DNA from: Lampris incognitus
Lineage: Eukaryota; Chordata; Actinopteri; Lampriformes; Lampridae
Direction of reading: 5' to 3'
DNA length: 64,000 nucleotides
NCBI RefSeq assembly: GCF_029633865.1
Contig: NC_079214.1
Location: forward strand, 16,677,936 to 16,741,935
The stretch's first letter is position 1. Each line of letters starts with the position of its first letter. The translations under genes were made by a program, and so were the position numbers. A model generated the notes under the pieces. That model was not told where the DNA came from. It did not search any database and worked only from the letters and a program-made list of their open reading frames with translations. Shown here piece after piece: positions 40,435-51,500 of the stretch.

Positions 40435-40450
40435 CCGACTTCTGGCACCA
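40435..40450 (-). promoter_or_regulatory. Primer-binding site of the gypsy element
   Basis: The minus strand reads TGGTGCCAGAAGTCGG immediately after the 5' LTR. It is close to the TGGTGTCAGAAGT site of the miniature element at 2.1 kb. Confidence 0.75.
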
Positions 40451-40612
40451 TGTTTCAGTAGGCTATCTTATAAAGAATGACACACACACACGAGTTGCTC
40501 AGTGCAGCCAAGTCTATTCAAAGTGATGTAACATGTTCCTGAGCGCGGGTCATGTGTATCTAAGGTAAACTAGTGGATAGCCGATGGCATCGATCTATCT
40601 AGACCCGTAATG
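40451..40612 (-). repeat. 5' LTR of the gypsy element
   Basis: 162 bp, the same as 35866-36025 apart from one extra CA and TG instead of CA at its plus-strand right end. Confidence 0.93.
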
Positions 40613-40617
40613 ATAAC

Positions 40618-41270
40618 TGCTGTTTGAAGTGACCGCAGTGAAATCCCCAATGGTTTTGGAGCTCTGAGGAAAGACAACGGTGTTACTTAGTCATTTCACA
40701 GCTATCAAAAACCATATAAAACAAGAAAAAAGTACTTCATAAATACTTTGACAATATTTTTGTTTGGGTTTTCATTTGGAATGTTCAGCCAGGGGGCACA
40801 ATATTCTAGAGTTCTGTGGCAGTTGGAAGAATGAAGAAGAAGCAGATTGTTATAAAACATTAGAGAACACAAAATGATGTAATTTGGATTTGTGAATGCC
40901 CACTGCCTACCCAGCCACTGACCTCGCCGCACGTCACTGGTTTACACCGTGTGTGAACTGCCCTCACTGAAAAAGCTGACTGCCATGAAGTTTTCATGGG
41001 TACTTACTTATACAATCCCCTCTAGCAACAGCTCTACTCCACTATTAGTTGTTTTCTTCTTACCAAAAGCAGTAAGAGGGTGAGGAGCCAGGCCATGTCA
41101 GATCCTAAATACAAGATAGACACCCGTGAATTTGATAGTTGTCCCAGCTCAGCAAGTTCCAATAAAATTTGTTGTGGAGAAATTATCTCACATGTGCGGG
41201 GACCTCATTGCAGTGTGGGTCCTATCTTATCCTAAATGTCAGAGATATAGGGGGGAAAATATCTCAATAT
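40618..41270. other. No feature recognised
   Basis: It may include the rest of the hAT copy interrupted by the gypsy element, but no motif is readable. Confidence 0.3.
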
Positions 41271-41274
41271 GATA

Positions 41275-41372
41275 TTATTATTACGGTATTGTGTTGCTGT
41301 AAAGCCCCCTGAGGCAAATTTGTAATTTTTGAAATTGGGCTATACAAATAAAATTGACTTGACTCGACTATT
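41275..41372 (+). repeat. Dispersed LINE-type 3' tail fragment
   Basis: CCCTGAGGCAAATTTGTAAT, then GGGCTATACAAATAAAATTG with a GACTTGACTCGACT tail. The same family as 1275-1349 and 59731-59864. Confidence 0.7.
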
Positions 41373-41875
41373 ACAGAAAACAAATCCTGAACTCATGGTT
41401 GTGAACTCTTTTTAAGTTAGGATAGGAATTCCTGGGTCTCAATTGACAATCATTTACCTGCAATAAGGTTAAAATGTGCACAATATGTTGTTCGTTGTTA
41501 ATGGTTAACTGAGCGGTCATTCATCTGGTCATGCTTGGGATCTTTCTGTTGTGACCAACCACCCAGTGCTCTTCTAATTGCTTACCAGTGTCTACAGCGC
41601 CTAATCGCCGCTGTTAAGTCACTGGTTTCTGCCAATAGATGCTACTTCAGAAGAATATGGTCAATACTCCGATCTTAACTTGTTTGTACCGGTAGAAAAT
41701 TGTTAATACTTATTTCACAGTTACTTTAACAACCTCTCAGTCATCGGTTTCCCATTATCCCTCTCATCATCTAACTACGCCTAATGAAAATGGCCTAGCT
41801 GGCCAAATTTCTTGCCATTATTATAACTAATATTTCGAGTTTGAGTCAAGTGCTCAAATCCGGACGCTTCTTTAG

Positions 41876-44303
41876 CAGTGATACTCAAAGTGTGGTCCGC
41901 CCCCAAGTGGTCCGCGGGAGGATTGCAAAAAAAAATCGTATTTCTCAAATCACCTTCATCTGCGTTCCAATGCAAAGTTACGAGTACAGCTGTTTTCTAA
42001 ATGTTTTCTAAATTAAAAGTGAATCAAAATGTAGCCTAAATAAGCCTAAGAATTTTGTTCAATTTGTCTAATGCAAACCTGCGTTTTGAGTCATGTCCCT
42101 TCAGTTAGCCTGTGTTACCTAGGTTACCTAGTTAGCTTCCATTCCAATAACAGGATTTTCATATCAAAGACCTCCTGACTATTGTGAAAATTAAGTAGAA
42201 TCTAACAAAGAGTGAAGTGAACCGTTCAAAATACAAACATCATACATCATGGATCGGGGGCCGAAGAGAAAATCCGGAGAAACGACGAACAATGTAAGCA
42301 ACAAGGTGCAAAGACTTCCTTCTCACATTGAGCGCGTCAGTGTTAGCATCGAGTCCCATAGTGCTAACAGTTTGCAGCAGGAGCTAGCTAGCACAACACT
42401 CTGAAAAAGCCACTGCAAAAGTGAAACGTAAATACAGTAGCGATTACATTCAATTTGGATTTTTCTGGACTGGAGATGCTGAGGATCCAAACCCTCATTG
42501 TGTTGTGCGCTATGACATATTAGCTAATGAAGCAATGAAACCTGCCAAACTCGAGCGTCACTTCGAGTCAAAACACAAGGAATACACCTCGAAACCTGTG
42601 CAATGTTTTGAGAGAAAACGTGAAGAGCTTGAGCGACACACGAGAAAGGACGCCACACAGTTTTTTTATGCCGCAGGGGAAAACGCGAAAGCTACCGAAG
42701 CCTCATACAAGGTCTCCCTACTCATTGCGAAAGCTGGCAAACCTCACTCAGTCGGCGTGACCTTGGTTAAGCCAGCTGCAAAGGTTATGGCCAACATAAT
42801 AGTAGGAGAGAAAGCGAGTGAGGAACTTTACAAAGTACCTCTGTCCAATGATACAGTCAAGCGGCGAATAACATCCATGGCTGCAAATGTCCAAGATCAG
42901 CTGGTGACGCGTCTGCGTCAGTCTTTTTTTCTCTCTCCAACTGGACGAGTCCACGGACATCGGTAATGAGGCTATTCTCCTCTGCTTTGTGCGGTACATA
43001 CATGCGGGTGCTGTTCACGATGATTTTCTTTTCTGTCAATCCCTACCAACCAACACCACAGGAGAGGCGATATTTGAGTCCCTAAATAACTTCATTGTGC
43101 AGAATAACATTGATTGGAAGAGGTGTGCTGGCGTGTGCACTGACGGTGCCACGGCGATGACAGCCAAACACAAGGGCCCGGTTACGCGTGAACGCGCTGT
43201 CGCTCCCTCTGCCGCATCGACGCACTGCTGTATCCACAGAGAGCAATTGGCAGTAAAAAAAAAAGCCACCCTGTCTTAAACAGGTTTTGGACGAGGCCGT
43301 AAAAATTGTCAACTTAATTAAAAGCAAGGCACTGAACTCACGTCTTTTTAAAGTTCTGTGTGAAGAAATGGGGAGTGAACACACAAGACTTCTTTTCAAC
43401 ACAGAAGTTGGCTGGCTATCGCGTGGTAAAGTTCTCATCCGCCTCTTTGAACTGCGTGATGAAGTCAAGCTGTTTTTGCATCAAACTGATGAACTTTATG
43501 GCCGAATGCATGACTTTCAATGGCTCGCAAAACTAGCCTTTCTTGCTGATGTGTTCAGCACACTTAATAACCTGAACTTAGCACTGCAAGGAAAAGCGGT
43601 CACGGTTTTTACACTGCAGGGCAAGGTTAAAGCCACTCGCATCAAAATGGATCAGTGGTGTGCGCGTCTTGATCGCCAGGAGTTTGACTGTTTCCCAACT
43701 CTAGCCGATTTTGAGCCAGACATTGAGTCAGTGATGCAACAGCAAAAGGAACAGCATTCCTCCCATTAGTTGTTGACTGCTGCTACCTATAAAGCTGTTA
43801 TGCTTATTTGAAATGTGTAATTTCATAGCTTCACAAGAGCCAGTACAAAGATTTGATTCCTATTAAAACGAATTTTTGTTAAATTAACATTAATAGTTCA
43901 CTCTTTTAATGATGAATTCACATTGAGTTCACCCTGACAGTGGTATTTCAAATAAAATCCCATGTTTATTCATCACATCACAACCAAAGGCAATAGCTCT
44001 GAACAAAATTAATATGAAACAGTAATTACACATACATCTCACGAAAATCAAGGTCAAGGTATATGGTTGAAACCTAGCCTAATTTTGCTAGTAGCCTATT
44101 TATTACATATTTTGTATTGTAATATTCTGCAGACATAATTTGTAATATAAAACATAATATGCTATTGTAAGCCTAATAAAGACTGTTTTAAAAGGTTTTT
44201 TTTGGGCGGGGGAGGGGGGGTGTTGGCCGGCTGGTTAGGTGGTTCACGGAAATTTTTTTTATGATCAAGTGGTCCTTGGTGTGAAAAAGTTTGAGAACCC
44301 CTG
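41876..44303 (+). mobile_element. hAT-type transposon, ZBED5/SCAND3-like
   Basis: Imperfect terminal inverted repeats: CAGTGATACTCAAAG at the left, and CAGGGGTTCTCAAAC as the complement of the right end. CTTTAG occurs next to both ends (41870-41875 and 44304-44309), though shifted by two bases from a clean 8-bp duplication. The interior carries a plus-strand transposase-like gene broken by frameshifts. Confidence 0.75.
42250..43769 (+). pseudogene. ZBED5-like hAT transposase, frameshifted
   Basis: It starts MDRGPKRKSG near 42250. After an early stop and frame change it reads 42421-42966 with a BED-finger-like region, where one Cys is Arg (HCVVRYD), the His pair (HFESKH) and MAANVQDQLVTRLRQS. 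The next frame has GRCAGVCTDGATAMT-type core text (42989-43279). The last segment, 43287-43769, has RLLFNTEVGWLSRGKVLIRL. Frame changes lie at a T-run (42922-42928) and an A-run (43253-43263). Many fish genomes carry domesticated ZBED5-like genes, but this copy is broken and lacks the C-terminal dimerisation part. Confidence 0.82.
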
Positions 44304-44309
44304 CTTTAG

Positions 44310-44757
44310 AGTAACTATGGGGGGGTCGTTAAACAGCGCCATCTAGTGCTTAACCACGTGGTTACAATTTCCGACGGTCAGATTTTGGTGTGACACCAGG
44401 TAGAGCGGTGAACATTTTCCTACAAAAGCAGTAAAAAAAAAAGTCGAAACAGGGTGACAATGTGGCGACGCGTCAACCTACCAAATCTACGCCTATACTC
44501 ATAGAATCTGTAGTTACAGTACATATCGTGCAATTGTTTTTTTTTTTTACAAGGGCGGGAGCCGTTGTTACTCAAATGGTCACGGCATTTGCATACGAAA
44601 CCGATCGCCGGGTTTTGGTCGTTATGTAACCGTTCTGTGTAGAAGGTTGGGGATACCTGCAGTCACGTGAGACTGGCGAAGATGCTTAGACGAGTGATGA
44701 AACGCTTCTCCCATTAAACTGTGGGTCCGGATTCAACTTTGTCTGGGAAGGGTGGGA
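44310..44757. repeat. Dispersed repeat upstream of rufy2
   Basis: 44580-44635 matches the block at 1668-1735. It is followed by TACCTGCAGTCACGTGAGAC and GATGAAACGCTTCTCCCATT, a repeat I recognise as common in fish introns. A T-run is at 44537-44548. Confidence 0.5.
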
Positions 44758-44759
44758 AC

Positions 44760-45289
44760 CGTTCACCGCCGACCACCCACCCAGCCAGCAGGTGTACTAA
44801 CCGAGACGCGTGTAGTTCTCGCTTTGAACGTTAGAGGGCAGCACGGCACAAACCTCCCCCTGCCTAAAAAAAAAAAAACCATTACGTAGTGCTTTGTGTG
44901 TCCTGTGAGCCTTTTGACACCGCCCCTCCGGTGGGTGCAGCGAGACCAGGAGGCAACTGACGGGCGATCGGGGAGCGCTTGTAAACAAATCTGCACGGCG
45001 CGGAGATTAGTCGCTCACCTTGCCGTGGTTAAAATGTCGGCGATTCAAAGCATGTAGACCGAGCCGCCTTGCGGTGCAGTCGGGTGCGGGGGTGGATTTT
45101 ATTTTTTTTGGCACCGGATCCGTCATTGTTTTTGCCCGATGGTATCCCCATGCGTTTTTCACGCTACGGCTGTCGCCGGGCGAGTGATCGATGCGTGCTA
45201 GCTACGCCTCGCGTCAGCCGACCGCGTATTAACGCAGCGCCGTTCAGATTTTGCACGCCGATTAGCGTTGTTGTCAAACCTAGCTAAAC
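44760..45289 (+). promoter_or_regulatory. CpG-rich promoter and 5' untranslated region of rufy2
   Basis: CG-dense sequence (for example CGCTACGGCTGTCGCCGGGC at 45161) runs from about 44750 to 45950, unlike the AT-rich surroundings. No TATA box is evident. The start site is not fixed by sequence. The ATG at 45290 lies in an ACATGG context. CpG-rich, TATA-less promoters are usual for broadly expressed genes. Confidence 0.6.
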
Positions 45290-45563
45290 ATGGCATCGCC
45301 GGCAGACCACGACCTGGCTTTAGCCGAAGGGGACGGCAGCAAGGAAAAGGCTCAGGTGTTTGGGATTTTGAGGCTGCAGGAGGAGAAATCCAGCGGCGAT
45401 AAAGCCAGCGGGAACAGCTCTGTGCGAGGGGGAGACGGGCGATGGCAGGCTCCTATCTTTGCTCTGGCCAGGAAAGCGTCCGAGACGTTTTCCGGGAGCA
45501 TTAATGCCCTGCCGAAAGCGTCGGAGCACAGGGCGTCTCTGAACGAGGAGTGGACCGCGAAAG
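45290..45563 (+). CDS. rufy2: rufy2 exon 1
   Basis: Begins [14 protein letters not shown] and ends LNEEWTAK plus one base before AAAG/GTATGG. The open frame continues into the intron, which is not real coding. Confidence 0.82.
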
Positions 45564-48500
45564 GTATGGTTTACTTGACGCCGACAACCGTCAGCCAGTG
45601 TCAAGAGTATGCGGGTCTCCTTTACAACCCGTCACCACGCTGGGTCATTTTACTCGTACGACGTGTCCGTCCTAATGAGGGGGTGTCGCTTGGCGTATTG
45701 ATGGGGTGGAAAAAGAAACAGCCGCATCGCCTCACGGAACATTGGTCGCAAAAGTCAGGGTTATGTTAAACCCGAGGGGGGGGGGCAAAAGGGTAACGAG
45801 CGACGGAAGTGAATACATCCTCAAACAAAAAACACGTATGTCACCCGTCTGCGGGGGGTTTTGGGGATTTGACTTTTCTAGACTTGTCCTCGTGAAGTTT
45901 GAAAGCGTGCGCTACGGCGCCCCCCGCCGTCGTGTCTAACTGAAGTGCAGCACCGTGCGTGACAGATTGATCTTTCACCAGTCACGGTGATACTATGTTG
46001 ATGCCGCGTCCGTGTATTGATGGCAGGTCAAATAATCCAGATTATATGCACCATTGCCTGCCACTGTTGGTCAGCCTTGGGGTATAACTGATGAAGTAAC
46101 GTGAACTATGCGGTGTTAAACGTCTTTCTTGTTTCTTCTGTCCATTCTTCTTATCTTGTGGCGAAAACTTCCATGTAGATTGCGCTGCTTTGAATTGAAT
46201 TGGCTACTTGGATTCAGGGTGGTGAAATTCTTTGGCAGTGTAACACAAAGTCCCTGCACTTACCTGTTGGACACGCTGCATTTGCTCGCCAGGCATTCAT
46301 GCTGACTCAATCAGTCAGTGCAGTCTAAATGAGTTGACTGATGGATAACTGTTTCAATTTTACAACTGCACATGACTACTGTAGGCCTGACTGTCCCATA
46401 GAGATTATGACAATCCTACATAGACCCACGTCCACACTCTGTAGATGATTGTTTCTCTATTGTTTGAAGCGGCTGTCAGTGTTTCAGGCAGTCGATATAG
46501 CAACATAGAAAAAAGAGTGCATTTACCACAGAGTGAGTAATCCTGGAAGTATGCAAATGAAAACCAGTTATATGATCTGTGGCAAACACTCTGAATGTAT
46601 TCCTGTTTTGAATTTCCAACTATCTCTTCATTTGGCAGTTTCTTGCACGGCAAGATTTTATTGTTTGGTACCGGTGAACTGTGTAAGTCTACACACTTTT
46701 TTAAACGTAATTTGGCTTTGCAAGGGACACCGAAAACATCTTGTCTTCAGACTGTTTTACACTGGGTAAATGCCAAGCACCATGCCTTGGCCCTGTGGGG
46801 GAAAAAAAGCTCTTATTGGCTACAGACATGTTTTGGTGACAAGCAGCTAAAGCTACTGTCATAGCACCCCTGAAATACATTCTTCTTCTGTTGGTGTGAT
46901 GATTCCAGTGTTGGTGATTATGAAAAACTAGAAACCAGAGAACTGTGGTATTTATCTGTAACGTCACCACAGAGTTGTGAGTGTCCTCAGTACCCTAAAA
47001 GGGAGATGCGGTGGAGGAAAAACTAAAGGAAAAAAATGAGCACAGCACTATATAAAGTCACAGGATTACTCAGTTGGTCTATTTAGTCAATCAAGTTGAC
47101 ACAATAGCCTGTTAACTTAGCTATCAGATTACATTTATCTTGGTTTAAATGTCTGTTTCATAAAACAGTAAAGGCTATTTATATCCCTGGTACCTTTGAC
47201 TGCCTCTGTATTATGTAATTCGTTATTACATAGAGGTTACCAGTGTAAAGACAACCTAATCTAAAACAAAATTATTTCTAAAGCATGCACCCCTTTCTTT
47301 CTAAAGTTTATTGTTTTTGCTTATCATGGAACAGGAACGGGATGCGCCTCGTCTTTTACTGCAGTTTGTTTTCTGTTGAACTCCCGTGGCCTTTCTTAAC
47401 TCATAACTTGGTAGTGTATTCTTCATCTTTACCCCTGACGCCTTGAACTGTTGTCGCATTTGGTGCTGCATCTGCTTGACCTGCTGACATTTAATTTCTC
47501 TTTTCTCACTGAAAAGAGAATGCATTTAAGATTCAAGATTTAAGGCGGTACTCTGGCCAATACTCAAATGCATTTACGGTGGGATCAGCTATTCTAACAA
47601 ACATTTGCCAGCCAGCAAATCTTGTAGAGTGCAATAATAACTGCTAATGCTGCACAGATATAGACCTGGCTATATTTGTCACCTTGTCAACTAATTCATT
47701 TTGATATGCTGCAGCATTGCTAAGATTCATTGCAATGGGTGGTTATAGTCCAGATCCATGACTAGTTGTCTTGTGACTTCTTATTTTAATAAAAGGGTAT
47801 TTGCCGTCAACACACATTAATTATCTTGACATTAGAGGGAACATACACTACCGTTCAAAAGTTTGGGATCACCCAAACAATTTTGTGTTTTCCATGAAAA
47901 GTCACACTTATTCACCACCATATGTTGTGAAATGAATAGAAAATAGAGTCAAGACATTGACAAGGTTAGAAATAATGATTTGTATTTGAAATAAGATTTT
48001 TTTTACATCAAACTTTGCTTTCGTCAAAGAATCCTCCATTTGCAGCAATTACAGCATTGCAGACCTTTGGCATTCTAGCTGTTAATTTGTTGAGGTAATC
48101 TGGAGAAATTGCACCCCACGCTTCCAGAAGCAGCTCCCACAAGTTGGATTGGTTGGATGGGCACTTCTTTGAGCAGATTGAGTTTCTGGAGCATCACATT
48201 TGTGGGGTCAATTAAACGCTCAAAATGGCCAGAAAAAGAGAACTTTCATCTGAAACTCGACAGTCTATTCTTGTTCTTAGAAATGAAGGCTATTCCATGC
48301 GAGAAATTGCTAAGAAATTGAAGATTTCCTACACCGGTGTGTACTACTCCCTTCAGAGGACAGCACAAACAGGCTCTAACAGGTACTATTTAATGAAGAT
48401 GCCAGTTGGGGACCTGTGAGGCGTCTGTTTCTCAAACTAGAGACTCTAATGTACTTATCTTCTTGCTCAGTTGTGCAACGCGGCCTCCCACTTCTTTTTC

Positions 48501-51500
48501 TACTCTGGTTAGAGCCTGTTTGTGCTGTCCTCTGAAGGGAGTAGTACACACCGGTGTAGGAAATCTTCAATTTCTTAGCAATTTCTCGCATGGAATAGCC
48601 TTCATTTCTAAGAACAAGAATAGACTGTCGAGTTTCAGATGAAAGTTCTCTTTTTCTGGCCATTTTGAGCGTTTAATTGACCCCACAAATGTGATGCTCC
48701 AGAAACTCAATCTGCTCAAAGAAGTGCCCATCCAACCAATCCAACTTGTGGGAGCTGCTTCTGGAAGCGTGGGGTGCAATTTCTCCAGATTACCTCAACA
48801 AATTAACAGCTAGAATGCCAAAGGTCTGCAATGCTGTAATTGCTGCAAATGGAGGATTCTTTGACGAAAGCAAAGTTTGATGTAAAAAAAATCTTATTTC
48901 AAATACAAATCATTATTTCTAACCTTGTCAATGTCTTGACTCTATTTTCTATTCATTTCACAACATATGGTGGTGAATAAGTGTGACTTTTCATGGAAAA
49001 CACAAAATTGTTTGGGTGATCCCAAACTTTTGAACGGTAGTGTATACTCAACTAATTTGTGTCAGACAGAAAATCAAGATTAAGGGAGGCCAACTAATTC
49101 ACACACATTAAAGGGGGAGCCAATTTAAATTCCCCCAATGTATTTACAGCTGTAACTGTAGTATTTTAGCTGTATTTCATCTGTAGTAACAGTATTTCAG
49201 TTCATGACTGCTGTTGTTTTCAAACAGCTGAGCGCAGGAATCAAGGCAAAAGTTTCCAGTTGTCCTCTGGGCTTTGCATTGCCAAGGTATGATTTCCTTG
49301 AAGGATGGTAGGTTGAAAATTGGTCTTCTCGGTGGCCCGGATAATCTGTTTGTCTAGGTGGTCTACGGCATTTTCTGCCAAATCTGGTTGCTTGCTACAA
49401 CAACATTACATCTTCCTCAGACTTGCTGCCAACTGTCTACTTCCATGCTGAGGATGTAAAGCTACATCGCATCTTTTTTTTCCCCCAAGAAAGTCTTACC
49501 TGACAATAACTACTAAAATAAGCAAGTGTGATGTGTTCATGAGTTGGATATTCATGGATTAGCTCTTGTCTTAATTGCCAATTATTAAATTGCTTAATTA
49601 GCTGTTGTCTTACAGATATCAAAATGGACATTTGTTTGCATGTAACTAATCAATAGTGTAACATTTAATGGATTGAAAAACGTATTTAAGCACAGACGTG
49701 ATATTGCATCTGAAGCTCTCTGTTCATTACAAACCTCTGGAAGCTTCCTTTCACCCACAGTGGACAATACACAAAAACTAACTACAATCCACAAGTTCCA
49801 CTGTCAACAAATTTTTAATTTGTGTTGTGGAAACTGATTTGCAAAGAAATATTTGACAAACTGTGCATGTCTTAAAAGCAACATTTTACATACAAGTTTT
49901 GGGTACTTGGGTAGTGCATACTGTAAGGTACTATCACTGGCAACAATGTACTTATTTCAGTCTCATAACAGTTTCAACGAATTTGATTAAACAAACGACA
50001 GCTCATTGGTTAGACTTCACTCTCAATGAAAACGCTTGAAACACTCAACGTGGAGAGGTGCATCACACTTCTTACCTGCATATACAGTGCGCTTGTCACA
50101 ACATCTGCATCTGTGGAAACGGTTCCCTGTGTTCACAGGCCAGTGAGATTTTCAGTCACCTCTTGCACAATCCTGAGGGACGGTTGTTGCAATCGAAGAT
50201 CTTCTGCCATGGCCGAGAGGTAGTTTTCCATATCTTTTTAGGAGACACAGGGACACAGATCGCTGAAAGTCCGGGAGGTCATATTCATTACCAGTAACAT
50301 CTCCGAAGAACAACCAGCTATTCACCACCACACTGTGAAGGGACCAAGAAAAGATTGGCCAACCACCACTTCTTTGACCTTATTGTAGCCCTGTATTTTG
50401 ACACCCGAAGATCATGCAGATCCATGCCCCCCCCCCCCATGTTTTGGTTGTATGTAAGGATACATGTGGGCTGTGGAACTTTGTCACAGGCTTTTTTCTC
50501 TTTGTTCCAGTTATTTAAAGACACCTCAGAATACTTCTCAGCAGCATTGGTTGCTATGGTTACAATACTGTTATCCTTCCACTGTACCAGTACTTTCCCC
50601 CCCTGTGTAAGGACCTCAGAATTTCAGCGAGGTATTTTTTGGAACTTTTTCACATCTGTGAAAGGGACATAATTTTTGTGAAAGGGACCTATTTTCTGCT
50701 TCTGGTGTGAGGAGATGGCGGTGCGAATTCACGTTTGCATAGGCCTCACCCAGTACCGGTGTGGGAAAATGGTGGCACTGAATTCACCTTTGCAGCGGTC
50801 TCACCCAGTACCGGTGTAGGAAGATGGCGGCACGAACTTACGTTTGCAGCAGCCTCACCCAGTAACGTCCATGCAGTGTCTGTCCACGCCTGCGTCTAAG
50901 TTTGTGTCTTCGTTTGATGGCTGGGAGAGCTTGGTCTGCTGCGTCCTGCGGGCCCAGGGACCATGGCCCTGCCTGAAGCTGCACCCAAAGAGGAAACACT
51001 GAGGGCGGACAGGACACCGAAGCGAGGCAAGCTAAGCAAACTGCTAGCCGATGCAGACTGGCAGTTCTGATAACACCAAGAACAATCTGGCGGCGGCCTT
51101 GCCTGGTGTTGACTGTGTTTTTGGTGTCATCATGTGGAGTGCGAGGAGGTGTGTCAAAGGTGTCTCGTTGGGAGAGCTGGCGTTTGATTGGCTGGGGGAG
51201 CCTGGTCTGCTGTGTCTGATGGGCCCAGGGACCACGGCCTTGCCTCGAGCTGTGCCCAAGGAGGAAATGCCAAGGGTGGTCTGACGGGACGTGGAACTGC
51301 CGGTCTGCCCATGCAGACCGGCAGTTCCGACAGTCATCCTGGCATTCGCTCTCTTGGACAGTGAATTGTTTGTTTTGTTTTTTTTTTTTTGGATATGTTG
51401 TTTATGTGTTTTTGTAGTTTTTTTTCTAGTTGTATATATGTGTTCTTGTAGTCTGGATACGTGTCTTTGTGTTGCACTGTTGTGGGGTGGGTAAAACTAT

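Larger units (their letters stand above)
35866..40612 (-). mobile_element. Ty3/gypsy LTR retrotransposon, near-intact
   Basis: LTRs at 35866-36025 and 40451-40612 differ only by one CA unit and the last two bases. A 5-bp target duplication ATAAC flanks the element (35861-35865 and 40613-40617). The primer site is TGGTGCCAGAAGTCGG next to the 5' LTR, and a purine tract (GGAAAAGGAGGA) sits next to the 3' LTR. Gag and pol frames run without frameshift. The layout matches the K02A2.6-like Mag/SURL-type elements of animals. It is young by LTR identity. Confidence 0.93.

Noticed and set aside
45564..45769. Extension of rufy2 exon 1 frame to 159 residues
   Set aside because: The frame simply runs through the donor at 45563. 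The phase match to exon 2 shows the true boundary.
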